64,000 bases of DNA from Actinomadura violacea (lineage in GTDB: Bacteria; Actinomycetota; Actinomycetes; Streptosporangiales; Streptosporangiaceae). Below the pieces are notes generated by a model. That model saw only the letters and a list, made by a program, of their open reading frames with translations. It had not been told where the DNA came from and ran no database searches. Position numbers and translations under genes: made by a program. The first letter of the stretch is position 1; each line of letters opens with the position of its first letter. The stretch covers positions 1 to 64,000 of the forward strand of contig NZ_JAGEPF010000046.1 in the NCBI RefSeq assembly GCF_017573465.1. Reading direction: 5' to 3'. Positions 43,219 to 55,381 of this stretch are shown in pieces.

Positions 43219-43661
43219 TGGGCGATCTCCTCTCCGTCCGGCCGCAGCAGCCGGATCACTTCGTCGGCGTCGGTGGTCTCGCGCAGTCTCCGGGCGCGGC
43301 CGGGGTCGAGCAGGATCTGCGCGAGCTCGGACAGGATCCGCACGTGGCCGTCGCCCCGGGCCGCGATGCCGACGCACAGGGCGACCCGTTCGCCGTTCCA
43401 GTTCACCCCGCCGGGAAAGCGCAGGACACACAGCGCGTCGTGGTGCACCAGCTCCTTCCCGGCCAGGGTGCCGTGCGGGATCGCCACGCCCTCGCCCACG
43501 TACGTGGAGACCGTCCGCTCGCGGTCGAGCATCGCGTCGATGTAGCCGGGCTCGGCCGCGCCGGCCGAGACGAGCGCCCGCCCGCACTGCCGGACGGCGT
43601 CGTCCCGGTCGGCCGCGGCCGCGTCCAGGCGCACGGCGGAGCGGGCCAGCAGCTCAGGCAC
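43215..43661 (-). CDS. PTS EIIA, mannitol/fructose type
   Basis: 148 residues from GTG 43661, overlapping the EIIB gene by 8 nt. Phosphorylated H63 is in VGEGVAIPHGTLAGKE, the mannitol/fructose EIIA signature, followed by VCVGIAARGDGHVRILSELAQIL. It passes phosphate from HPr to EIIB C13. Confidence 0.93.
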   Translation of the reverse strand: MPELLARSAVRLDAAAADRDDAVRQCGRALVSAGAAEPGYIDAMLDRERTVSTYVGEGVAIPHGTLAGKELVHHDALCVLRFPGGVNWNGERVALCVGIAARGDGHVRILSELAQILLDPGRARRLRETTDADEVIRLLRPDGEEIAQ

Positions 43662-43953
43662 CGATCTCGCCGCCGTCCCTGATGGCCGCCACCAGGCGCG
43701 CCACCGCCGGGTCGCCGAGGAACACCTGGAAGGTGACGATCGGCTTGTCCGGCGCGCTGCTGCGAGCGCGGGCGCTGAGGCCCGCGTGGCAGACCACCAC
43801 GTCGGCGTCGCCGGGGATCGAGTTCACCGGGGTGTGCTCGACCGCGACGCCCGCCTTCCTCAGCTCCTTGCGGAGGCTGCTCGCGAGCATGACGCTGCTG
43901 CCCATGCCGGCGTCGCACGCCACGACGATCTTGCGGATGTCCTTGCCGTCCAT
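43654..43953 (-). CDS. PTS EIIB, mannitol type
   Basis: 99 residues. Phosphocysteine C13 in KIVVACDAGMGSSVMLASSLRKELRKAG is the mannitol-type EIIB loop. Separate from EIIC, from which it is 4 nt away. Transfers phosphate to the incoming sugar. Confidence 0.93.
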   Translation of the reverse strand: MDGKDIRKIVVACDAGMGSSVMLASSLRKELRKAGVAVEHTPVNSIPGDADVVVCHAGLSARARSSAPDKPIVTFQVFLGDPAVARLVAAIRDGGEIGA

Positions 43954-43957
43954 CTGG

Positions 43958-45142
43958 TCACGCCTCCTGGGGTGAGGGGCTGGCGGGCGCGGCGGGCGGG
44001 GCGCCGGCGTCGCCGGCCGGTTCCTCCGCGCCGGCGGAGGAGGCGGCTGCGCCGTCGTCGGACGCCTCCGCGCCGTCCTCGTCCGGGCTCTTCTCGGCGA
44101 ACCTCCCGAACCCGAGCAGCACCGCGCCGACCGCGAACGAGACGGCCGCGGCGACGAGGACGCCCAGGTAGACGCCGATCCAGCCGTGCCTCGGGGTCTC
44201 GGCGACGTAGGCGAAGATGCTGCCGGGCGACGGCGTGGCGACCAGCCCCGCGCCCGTTGCCATGAAGGTGGCGATCCCGGCCGCGCTGCCGGCCATGGTC
44301 GCGAGGATGAGCCGCGGCTTCATCAGGATGTAGGGGAAGTAGATCTCGTGGATGCCGCCGAGGAAGTGGATGATGATCGCGGCCGGCACGCTCGGCCGCA
44401 GCGACCTCGGGCCGAACATCAGGTAGGCCAGCAGGACGCCGAGCCCCGGGCCCGGGTTCGACTCGAGCATGAACAGGATCGACTTGCCGTCCTTCGCAGC
44501 CTCCGCGAAGCCCAGCGGGGCGAGCACGCCGTGGTTGACCGCGTTGTTGAGGAAAAGCACCTTCGCGGGTTCGATCAGCACCGACGCCAGCGGCAGCAGA
44601 TGGTGGTGGATCAGCCATTCGACGCCGTTGCCCGCGCCCTTGGTCACCTGCCGGACGATCGGGCCGACGCCCCACACGCCGAAGACGGCCACCGCGCCGC
44701 CGACGATGCCGGCGGTGAAGTTGTCGACCAGCATCTCGAACCCGGTTCGGGTCCGCTCCTGGATGTAGCCGTCCACCTTCTTGAGCAGGTAGGCGGCCAG
44801 CGGCCCGACGATCATCGCGCCGAGGAACATGGGGATCTTGGAGCCCACCACGACGCCCATCGTGGCGACCGCGCCGACGACCGCGCCCCGCTGGCCGTGC
44901 ACCATCCGGCCGCCGGTGTAGCCGATGAGGATCGGCAGCAGGTAGGTGATGGTCGGGTCGACCAGCTCCCCGAGGTGCTTGTTCGGGAGCCATCCGGTCG
45001 GGATGAACAGCGCGGTGACCAGCCCCCAGGCGATGAACGCGCCGATGTTGGGCATCACCATCCCGGCCAGATGGCCGCCCAGGCGCTGGACTCCGGCTTT
45101 CAGCCCGCTTCCGCTGACGGCTGGTGTGTACGCAGCGGCCAT
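43958..45142 (-). CDS. PTS EIIC, mannitol type
   Basis: 394 residues from ATG 45142 with GAGGAGG upstream. About eight membrane helices with mannitol-EIIC marks: GGHLAGMVMPNIGAFIAWGLVTALFIPTGW, GYTGGRMVHGQRGAVVGAVATMGVV, LFLNNAVNHGVLAPLG and the substrate loop IIHFLGGIHEIYFPYILMKPRLI. In E. coli MtlA an EIIB domain follows EIIC; here the C terminus is instead an acidic Ala/Glu/Pro tail of about 50 residues. Forms the sugar channel. Confidence 0.93.
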   Translation of the reverse strand: MAAAYTPAVSGSGLKAGVQRLGGHLAGMVMPNIGAFIAWGLVTALFIPTGWLPNKHLGELVDPTITYLLPILIGYTGGRMVHGQRGAVVGAVATMGVVVGSKIPMFLGAMIVGPLAAYLLKKVDGYIQERTRTGFEMLVDNFTAGIVGGAVAVFGVWGVGPIVRQVTKGAGNGVEWLIHHHLLPLASVLIEPAKVLFLNNAVNHGVLAPLGFAEAAKDGKSILFMLESNPGPGLGVLLAYLMFGPRSLRPSVPAAIIIHFLGGIHEIYFPYILMKPRLILATMAGSAAGIATFMATGAGLVATPSPGSIFAYVAETPRHGWIGVYLGVLVAAAVSFAVGAVLLGFGRFAEKSPDEDGAEASDDGAAASSAGAEEPAGDAGAPPAAPASPSPQEA

Positions 45143-45179
45143 CTCGGCCTCCTCAGGGTTCGGGGGGTCTGCGTGAGGA

Positions 45180-46121
45180 TCAGGCGATGAGCGAACGGCC
45201 GAGGTCCGGCCGGGTGTCGATGCGGACGATGTCGCGCCGGATGTCGCCCGGGCGCGGCATCCGGCTGGCCGGCAGGCGCACCGCGGCGGCCCCCCACGCC
45301 AGCCCCTCGGCCAGCGCCGGGGCGCCGCGCGCCCCCGCGGCGAGGAACCCGGCGAGCAGCGCGTCGCCCGCGCCCACCGTGCTCCGCGGCTCGGCGACGG
45401 GCGCCGTCCCGGCCGTGACGCCGTCCTCGTCGACGAGGACGGCGCCGTCGGCGCCGAGGCTGGCGAGCACGGCCCCCGCACCGCGCTCGCGCAGCTCGCA
45501 GGCCGCCTCCACCGCGTCGCCGACGCTGGCGACCGGCCGCCCGACGGCCTCGGCCAGCTCGTCCCGGTTCGGCTTGACCAGGTGCGGGCCCGCACCGACG
45601 GCGGCCGGCAGCGCCGGGCCGCTGGCGTCGACGGCGACCCGCACCCCGGCGGAGGCGAAGAACTCGCACAGCCGGGCGTAGATGTCGGAGGGCACCCCCG
45701 GCGGCAGGCTGCCGCAGGCCACCACCCAACTCGCGCCCTCGGCCTCGGCGAGCACGGCGTCGGCGACCGCGTCCAGCTCGTCGCGCGACAGGGGTTCGCC
45801 CGGCTCGTTGACCTTGGTGACGACGCCGTCGGGCTCGACGATCGTCACGTTCGAGCGGGTCCGCCCGGCCACCGGCACGGCATGGACCGCGATGCCGTCG
45901 CCCTCCAGCAGCCGGACGAGCTGCTCGCCGTCCGCGCCCCCGGAGGTGACCACCGCGACCGTCGGCGCCCGGTTGGCCAGCAGCGCGCGGGACACGTTCA
46001 CGCCCTTGCCGCCCGGGTCGATGCGCGCGGACCTCGCCCGCGTCATCGTGCCCTGGACGAGCCGGTCGACGTCGATCGTGCGGTCCAGGCTGGGGTTCAG
46101 CGTCAGCGTGACGATCACCAC
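45180..46121 (-). CDS. PfkB-family 1-phosphofructokinase/tagatose-6-phosphate kinase
   Basis: 313 residues. N-terminal VTLNPSLDRTIDVD, DPGGKGVNVSRAL and the C-terminal catalytic GAGD (250-253, base D253) mark the FruK/LacC group. It phosphorylates a ketose phosphate to the bisphosphate. With a fructose-type transporter it would be FruK; next to a mannitol-type PTS and a Zn-dehydrogenase, a tagatose- or fructose-6-phosphate-like substrate is equally possible. First gene of the PTS operon. The start codon is one of two adjacent GTGs and lacks a strong ribosome site. Confidence 0.9.
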   Translation of the reverse strand: MVIVTLTLNPSLDRTIDVDRLVQGTMTRARSARIDPGGKGVNVSRALLANRAPTVAVVTSGGADGEQLVRLLEGDGIAVHAVPVAGRTRSNVTIVEPDGVVTKVNEPGEPLSRDELDAVADAVLAEAEGASWVVACGSLPPGVPSDIYARLCEFFASAGVRVAVDASGPALPAAVGAGPHLVKPNRDELAEAVGRPVASVGDAVEAACELRERGAGAVLASLGADGAVLVDEDGVTAGTAPVAEPRSTVGAGDALLAGFLAAGARGAPALAEGLAWGAAAVRLPASRMPRPGDIRRDIVRIDTRPDLGRSLIA

Positions 46122-46155
46122 GCGCCGCCTCGGCTCGGCGCACCGCTCATTGTTG

Positions 46156-46215
46156 GTTCACCGCCGTTTCACGTCTGTTTCCATTTGTTTACGCCTAGAT
46201 GTGTGGGAACGTCAA
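46156..46215 (-). promoter_or_regulatory. PTS operon promoter with helically phased AAAC repeats
   Basis: On the minus strand TTGACG (46215-46210) and TAAACA (46191-46186) are 18 bases apart. Reading downstream, AAAC or GAAC elements end at 46087+100, 46177, 46166 and 46156, i.e. plus-strand GTT[TC] starts at 46156, 46166, 46177 and 46187, spaced 10-11 bases. Repeats on one face of the helix overlapping the -10 suggest the operator of the DeoR protein encoded at 41066. Confidence 0.55.
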
Positions 46216-46281
46216 GGGTGCAGGCACAGACGAATCGCGGGCCGAGCCGGCGGGTTCCGCCTTCGCCAGAGGAACCGCGGG

Positions 46282-46899
46282 TCACTTCCCGGCGTCGCCG
46301 AGAAGCTTCTGCATCTGCGTGAGCTCGTCCGCGTAGGCGTCGCGGCGGACGCGTGGCCCGCAGGACAGCAGCAGGCGGGTGAAGTCGTCCGCCGCCTTGG
46401 CGATCCGCTCGCTCAGCCCCGTGGCGGCGTCCTGGGCACCGAAGTCGCTGGTGGCCGCATAGACCCCGGTGGGGGAGACCACGGCGTGCAGGTAGGAGAA
46501 CATCGGCCGCAGGGCGTGTTCGAGGACCAGCGAGTGCCGCTCGGTGCCGCCGGTGGCCGCGATCAGCACGGGCATATCCGTCAGCGTCTGCGCCGGCAGC
46601 ACGTCGAAGAAGGACTTGAACAGGCCGCTGAAGGAGGCGTTGAACGCCGGGGTCACGGCGATCAGTCCGTCGGCCTCGGCAAGGTCGTCGAAGGCCTTCT
46701 CCAGTTCGGCGTTGGCGAAGCCGGTGAGCATCGCGTCCATGATCGGCCGCCCGAATCGCCGCAGCTCCACGATCGAAGGCGTGGCCTGGGTTCCCTTCCG
46801 GACCAGCCGGTCGGTGACCGCATCGGTGATCCGGTCGGCCAGCAGCCGGGTCGAGGACGGCTCCCGCAGCCCTCCGCTGACCACCGCGAGCCGCGTCAC
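46282..46899 (-). CDS. NAD(P)H-dependent FMN reductase (CE1759-like)
   Basis: 205 residues from GTG in a GTGA overlap with the monooxygenase gene. Flavodoxin-like fold: LAVVSGGLREPSSTRLLADRI, DGLIAVTPAFNASFSGLFKSFFD, VLIAATGGTERHSLVLEHALRPMF. It supplies reduced FMN to the LLM monooxygenase upstream. The pair corresponds to the CE1758/CE1759 pair named in Corynebacterium. SsuE-like enzymes share the fold. Confidence 0.9.
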   Translation of the reverse strand: MTRLAVVSGGLREPSSTRLLADRITDAVTDRLVRKGTQATPSIVELRRFGRPIMDAMLTGFANAELEKAFDDLAEADGLIAVTPAFNASFSGLFKSFFDVLPAQTLTDMPVLIAATGGTERHSLVLEHALRPMFSYLHAVVSPTGVYAATSDFGAQDAATGLSERIAKAADDFTRLLLSCGPRVRRDAYADELTQMQKLLGDAGK

Positions 46900-48014
46900 G
46901 ACTGCCCTCCTTCCAGGCCGTCGGCGGACGACTCGCGTCGGGCGGCGACGAGCCGTTCATGCGTCGGGGCGTCCGGGACGCGTTCGGGACGGCCGACGGC
47001 GAACTCCTTGCGCAGTACCGGCACGACTTGCTCTCCGAGTAGATCCAGTTGCTCCAGGACCGTTTTCAGCGGCAGGCCGGCGTGGTCGATCAGGAACAGT
47101 TGCCGCTGGTAGTCGCCCACGTATTCGCGGAATCCAAGGGTCCGTTCGATGACCTGCTGCGGCGAGCCGACCGTCAGCGGGGTCTGCGCGGTGAACTCCT
47201 CCAGCGAAGGGCCATGGCCGTACACCGGGGCGTTGTCGAAGTACGGACGGAACTCGGCGACGGCGTCCTGACTGTTCGGGCGCATGAATATTTGCCCGCC
47301 CAGCCCGACGATCGCCTGGTCGGCGGAGCCATGGCCGTGGGCCTCGAAACGCTGCCGGTACAACCGCACCATCTGCTCGGTGTGGGAGGCCGGCCAGAAG
47401 ATGTGGTTGGCGAAGAACCCGTCCCCATAGAACGCGGCGAGTTCAGCGACCTCCGGGGTGCGGATCGAGCCGTGCCACACGAACGGCGCCACCCCGTCCA
47501 GCGGCTGGGGCGCCAGCGTGAATCCCTGCAGAGGGGAGCGGAACTCACCGGACCAGTCCACCACCGGCTCGCGCCACAGGCGTCGCAGCAAGCCGTAGTG
47601 CTCCACGGTCAACTCCACCGCCGTCCGGATGTCCTGCCCGAACCAGGGGTAGACCGGCCCGGTGTTGCCCCGGCCGAGCATCAGATCGACCCGGCCGTCG
47701 GCCAGGTGCTGCAGGACGCTGAAGTCCTCGGCGATCTTCACCGGATCATTGGTGGTGATCAGCGTCGTGGACGTCGACAAGATCAGCCGCTGCGTCTGCG
47801 CGGCGATGAACCCCAGCAGGGTGGTCGGCGACGACGGGGTGAACGGCGGGTTGTGGTGCTCGCCGGTCGCGAAGACGTCCAGCCCCACTTCCTCGGCCTT
47901 GCGCGCGATCGCGACGGTCGCCTTGATCCGCTCCGCCTCGGATGGCTCCCGGCCCGTGGTCGGGTCGGGCGTGACGTCCCCGACGGTGAAGATTCCGAAC
48001 TGCATGGCCGACAC
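46896..48014 (-). CDS. Luciferase-like FMN-dependent monooxygenase (CE1758-like)
   Basis: 372 residues from GTG 48014, which has AAGGGG at 8 nt; the alternative ATG at 48005 lacks one. Luciferase-like TIM barrel: MQFGIFTVGDVTPDPTTGREPS, ATGEHHNPPF, LSTSTTLITTNDPVKIAEDFSVLQHLADGRVDLMLGRGNTGPVYPWFG. N-terminal MQFGIFTVGD and EHH are hallmarks of the CE1758 group. It oxidises an unknown substrate with reduced FMN from the coupled reductase. It could serve sulfonate or other xenobiotic oxidation, but nothing here fixes the substrate. Confidence 0.92.
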   Translation of the reverse strand: MSAMQFGIFTVGDVTPDPTTGREPSEAERIKATVAIARKAEEVGLDVFATGEHHNPPFTPSSPTTLLGFIAAQTQRLILSTSTTLITTNDPVKIAEDFSVLQHLADGRVDLMLGRGNTGPVYPWFGQDIRTAVELTVEHYGLLRRLWREPVVDWSGEFRSPLQGFTLAPQPLDGVAPFVWHGSIRTPEVAELAAFYGDGFFANHIFWPASHTEQMVRLYRQRFEAHGHGSADQAIVGLGGQIFMRPNSQDAVAEFRPYFDNAPVYGHGPSLEEFTAQTPLTVGSPQQVIERTLGFREYVGDYQRQLFLIDHAGLPLKTVLEQLDLLGEQVVPVLRKEFAVGRPERVPDAPTHERLVAARRESSADGLEGGQS

Positions 48015-48699
48015 GTCGCGGTCCCCTTCCCCGCATCCCCGGGCGCCATTCCCCGACCGCCGTCGGCCGGACATCCCCGTTCGGCGGCGTCGCCCGGGAC
48101 CGAATCCTTGCGATGGCGTTGGCGAGCACAGACGCCCTCGCCATCGCAGCGCAGCCGCCGACCGGCCCGAGAAGGCACCTACCCGTCCTATCGCCAGCCG
48201 CAGCACTGACCAACGCAAAGCTCTGGGCGCCTTCACTTACCCGCCGCAGACCGGCTTCCCCCGGGACTTACCGAAGGAGGCCGCCCTTGCTGTGGTGGCG
48301 ATTCGTCGAGAGGCCGGGATGATCAACTCGCTCTCTTGGTGCTGGTAGGGTCACGGCATGGTCTACATGTTCGTCCGTCTTCGGACCGCCTGAGACGGTC
48401 TGCTCCCGCCGGTCACCTACGACCCGCGGCGGTTGAGGAATCCCGGCAGCGCGTGACGCCGCCACGCGGGCTCCCCCCAACCCGGATCGTCAGTTCCGCA
48501 CAGCTCCCGGTTACTGCTCTCACCCGTGTTCTGCCCTGACGGGCTGACGCACGGCTCGACGAGGTACCTCCACCGGTTCGCCTGTGCCGTCACCGAGCCC
48601 GCCGTTGTGCGTGCTCGCCCCTTCCTTCAGCGGCATCTGCATCGCCATGCCCGATACCGGGCGTGGCTGCCGCGCTCGAATCCGAATGGACTGACCTGT
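48015..48699. other. Divergent intergenic region without a supported gene
   Basis: About 685 bases between the LLM monooxygenase (minus) and an alpha/beta hydrolase (plus). Open frames here lack coding character. One 11-codon frame at 48358-48393 (MVYMFVRLRTA) has TAGGG 7 nt before its ATG and is followed by the short inverted repeat GACCG/CGGTC (48384-48400), so a leader peptide is conceivable. Nothing else recognised. Confidence 0.4.
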
Positions 48700-49599
48700 A
48701 TGTCATCTGTCTCGAACAGCCCCTCCCGTTCTGGACGCCGACCCGCCGACGCTCCCACCTTCGTTCTGGTCCACGGTTCCGGCTCCAGCTCGTTCATGTG
48801 GGCGCCGGTCCAGCGCGAACTGGCGCTGCTGGGCCACCGCAGCTACGCCGTCGACCTGCCGGGCCACGGCTTGGACGCGCAGTACCCGGTCGCCTATCAG
48901 GCTCCGCAGGACCTGGACGCATGGGCCAAGGAACCGTCGACGCTGGCCGGGGTCACCCTGCAGGACAACGTCGACACGGTCATCGACGTCGTCGAACGCG
49001 TGTCCGAGCACGGGCCGGTGGTGCTGGTCGGCGCCAGCCTCGGCGGAACGACCATCACCGGCGTGGGCAACACGATCCCCGATCTGGTGAGCCGGCTGGT
49101 GTACATCTCCGCTTGGTCATGCGTGCGCCTGCCCAGCCCCGTCGCCTACATGCAGGAACCCGAGTTCGCCGCCAACCTGATGGCGCCGCTGGCCGCCTTC
49201 AACGTCGGAGATCCGGCCGAACTCGGCGTCGGCCGCGCCAACTACCGCACCGCCGACCCGGACCTGCTGGCCGCTTTGAAGGCCGCGACGATTGCCGATG
49301 CCACCGACGAGCAGTTCCGCGCCTTCCTCAACATCCTGCAACCGGACGAGTCCATCGCGGTGATGACCGCCGACGCCCGCGCCCAAGCCGACACCTGGGG
49401 CACGATCAACCGCACCTACATCCGCCTCACCGAAGACCGCACCCTCCCGGTCGCCATGCAGGACCGGCTCATCGCAGAAGCCGACGCCCTGACCCCCGAC
49501 AACCCCTACTACGTCCACTCTCTGGACACCTCACACGTCGGGTTCCTTCTCCGAGCGGCGGAAGTGGCGGCCATCCTCGACCAGCCACGGACGCGATGA
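48700..49599 (+). CDS. Alpha/beta hydrolase
   Basis: 299 residues counted from ATG 48700, where sequence of family character begins; the open frame extends upstream to 48526 without it. TFVLVHGSGSSSFMWAPVQREL gives the oxyanion loop, VDLPGHG is the usual second motif, the nucleophile is S113 in VGASLGG, and DTSHVGFLL carries the catalytic His. Length and motifs fit esterase/lactonase or hydroxynitrile-lyase-like members. No signal peptide. A strong hairpin follows at 49658. Confidence 0.88.
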   Translation: MSSVSNSPSRSGRRPADAPTFVLVHGSGSSSFMWAPVQRELALLGHRSYAVDLPGHGLDAQYPVAYQAPQDLDAWAKEPSTLAGVTLQDNVDTVIDVVERVSEHGPVVLVGASLGGTTITGVGNTIPDLVSRLVYISAWSCVRLPSPVAYMQEPEFAANLMAPLAAFNVGDPAELGVGRANYRTADPDLLAALKAATIADATDEQFRAFLNILQPDESIAVMTADARAQADTWGTINRTYIRLTEDRTLPVAMQDRLIAEADALTPDNPYYVHSLDTSHVGFLLRAAEVAAILDQPRTR

Positions 49600-49657
49600 C
49601 CGCCGCCGTGCTGAACCGGCACCAAGGCGCTTCGCCAATGGCGCGGCTCTGAGTTCG

Positions 49658-49692
49658 GCGCAGCGCGGCAGGCTTGCCCTGCCGCGCTGCGC
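49658..49692 (+). terminator. 15-bp perfect hairpin
   Basis: GCGCAGCGCGGCAGG and CCTGCCGCGCTGCGC pair perfectly around a 5-nt loop, 58 nt after the hydrolase stop. A typical high-GC terminator without T tract. Confidence 0.82.
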
Positions 49693-49770
49693 ATCGGCCC
49701 TCGGCGTCACGTACTCGGATTCAGCCCGGGACTTGCGTGGTTTGTCGGTGTCTATTCGTAAGATCGCTGC

Positions 49771-50306
49771 GTGCCGGATGCCTTCACTCTCCTTTGGGCC
49801 CAGGACACGTGCCGTGCCCTTCGGAAGCACGGTCGTGTGGGTGAGCGGCCGCCGGTCGCGTTCAGCGGCAGCCACCAGTCACTGCCGGCCTGGACGGGCG
49901 CCCAGCCCGGCGACGAGGTGTACGCACTTCACGTCAACGCCCATGTCGTCCATGTGGTCAGCCGCATGCGCATCTTGGACCTCGACCGCGGCGAGTGCTG
50001 TGGGCCCGCCCCGGTGAGGTGGCGGGACGTGGCCTGCCCGGGGCATGAGGATTGGGCGATGCTCGGCGCTTACGGCTGCGGGGCCGAACCGGTCCATGTC
50101 GATGCCACGCCCGTCCGGTTCGACCTGCGGGTGCCTGGTGATCTTCTGTCCAGACTTACCTGGCGGAACGCGCGAGGCAAGACACGCACGCTCAAGTACG
50201 TCACCGAGGACGTCTCGAACGCTCGGTCGGCTTGCAGGGGTTCTACCGGCTGACCCCTGAATCGGCCTCCGAGCTTGACCGGCTGGTGTCCAAGACCTTC
50301 GTCTGA
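49771..50306 (+). pseudogene. Conserved hypothetical protein gene with a late frameshift
   Basis: From GTG 49771 a protein-like sequence runs for about 150 residues: GDEVYALHVNAHVVHVVSRMRILDL, ECCGPAPVRWRDVACPGHEDWAMLGAYGCGAEPVHV, TPVRFDLRVPGDLLSRLTWRNARG. Near 50222-50228 the frame goes bad and stops at 50253, while the next frame continues sensibly as SVGLQGFYRLTPESASELDRLVSKTFV to the TGA at 50304-50306. One missing or extra base explains this. Without the shift the protein would be about 178 residues. Function unknown. It may be an assembly error instead of true inactivation. Confidence 0.7.
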
Positions 50307-50424
50307 GTGCCGGGTCGCTCGCCGGGGCCTTGGACGAAAAAGGGCCGCGCTGCCGAACTATTAGGCAGACAGTGGTGTCTGACTGAGATGATCACCGGGT
50401 TCCATCCGCAGTGCGAGGAGACCC

Positions 50425-53916
<3,492 letters not shown>

Positions 53917-54082
53917 CCGGGGGCGGGAGCCGCGTCGCCCTGGAAAGCACCCGGAGATCGACACGCCCGCCATGTTTTGAGGGCTGTTTGCTGGTGGCGA
54001 GGCGTTGTGCCGACGTCCCCGGGCACCACGCAGGCACGACGCGGGCGCCGGGAGCCTCCGTCACGCTGCCGTGGAGGTGTCG

Positions 54083-55342
54083 ATGCCGGCGACTTTGATC
54101 ACCGGGGCACGGGTGTGGGACGGCCTCGCCGAAACGGCGGCCGGCCCGCAGGACGTGCTCGTGGAGGGCGACCGGATCCGGCAGGTGGGGACGGACCTCC
54201 AGGCGCCGCAGGGGGCCGAGGTGATCGATCTGAGCGGGCACACCCTGACCCCGGGGTTCATGGACTGCCACACCCACGTCACGATCACACCCGACATCGC
54301 CTCGGCGTTCACCTTGTCGCCCACGGCGATGGCGCTGCGGTCGCTTCCGATCCTGCGGACCCTGCTGATGAACGGGTTCACCACGGTGCGGGACCTGATG
54401 TGCGCCGATGTGGGATACAGCATCGTCGACGTGCGCGACGCGGTCGAGGCGGGCACGATCGTCGGCCCGCGCATGCTGGTGGCGCCGCATCTGATCTCGG
54501 CACGGGGCGGCCACGGTGACTTCAGCGCGGCGCTGGCCGATCAGTTCCAGGGCACGCCGCCGCCTCTGGAACTCGCCGCCGCGGACGGCTGCGACGAGAT
54601 CCGCACGCGCGTCCGCCAGGAGATCCGGGCGGGCGCCGACTGGATCAAGTTCGGCGCGACCGGCGGTTTCTCCAGCCCCGGCGACGACCCCGGGCAGACC
54701 ACCTACACCCAGGAGGAGATGACCGCCCTGGTCGGTGCGGCGGCCGACCTCGGCGTCCCGGCCACGCCGCACTGCTACGGCGACGAGGGCGCCAGGCGGG
54801 CCGTGCGGGCGGGCGTCCGCAGCATCGAGCACGCCAACCTGGCCTCGGCGCAGACGCTGAAGATGATCGAGGACGCCGGCGTCTTCGTCGTTCCGACCCA
54901 GTACACGATCGTCGACGATGCCCGGAACGCCTTCAACGAGGACCACTGGAAGGGCGTGCCCGCGTTCAAGCCCCGCAAATTCCAGAAATACCAGAAAGCG
55001 CTGCTCGACAGCGCCGAGAACCTCGCCGCCGGCGACATCAGGATCGCTTTCGGTACCGACGCCGGGATGTTCCCCCATGGAGACAACTGGCGCGAGTTCC
55101 CGATGATGGTCTCGAACGGCATCACGCCCACCCGCGCGTTGAAGGCGGCCACCAGTGTCGCCGCCGACCTCCTCGGACTCACCGACCTCGGCGTGATCGC
55201 CGAAGGCAAGATCGCCGACATCATCGCCATGCCGGGCGACCCGTTCGCCGACATCCAGGTCACCGGACGGGTCGACTTCGTCATGAAGGAAGGAACACTT
55301 CACAAGCGCCCCGATTCCGCTGAGACCGGCTCCAGGGATTGA
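54083..55342 (+). CDS. Amidohydrolase-family metal-dependent hydrolase
   Basis: 419 residues from ATG 54083 with GGAGG at 6 nt. The fold is that of imidazolonepropionase/prolidase-like amidohydrolases: LITGARVWDGLAE..., LTPGFMDCHTHV with metal ligands H63 and H65, the lysine in DWIKFGATGGFSSPG, PHCYGDEGARRAVRAGVRSIEHANL, and FGTDAGMFPHGDNWREFPMMV. The C terminus GKIADIIAMPGDPFADI closes the composite beta domain. Substrate may be a dipeptide or amide. Its stop lies 39 nt before the start of the ThrE-like gene. Confidence 0.9.
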   Translation: MPATLITGARVWDGLAETAAGPQDVLVEGDRIRQVGTDLQAPQGAEVIDLSGHTLTPGFMDCHTHVTITPDIASAFTLSPTAMALRSLPILRTLLMNGFTTVRDLMCADVGYSIVDVRDAVEAGTIVGPRMLVAPHLISARGGHGDFSAALADQFQGTPPPLELAAADGCDEIRTRVRQEIRAGADWIKFGATGGFSSPGDDPGQTTYTQEEMTALVGAAADLGVPATPHCYGDEGARRAVRAGVRSIEHANLASAQTLKMIEDAGVFVVPTQYTIVDDARNAFNEDHWKGVPAFKPRKFQKYQKALLDSAENLAAGDIRIAFGTDAGMFPHGDNWREFPMMVSNGITPTRALKAATSVAADLLGLTDLGVIAEGKIADIIAMPGDPFADIQVTGRVDFVMKEGTLHKRPDSAETGSRD

Positions 55343-55381
55343 CGCGCTTCACCACTCCTGGTGGGGACGGGAAGGAAAGGC

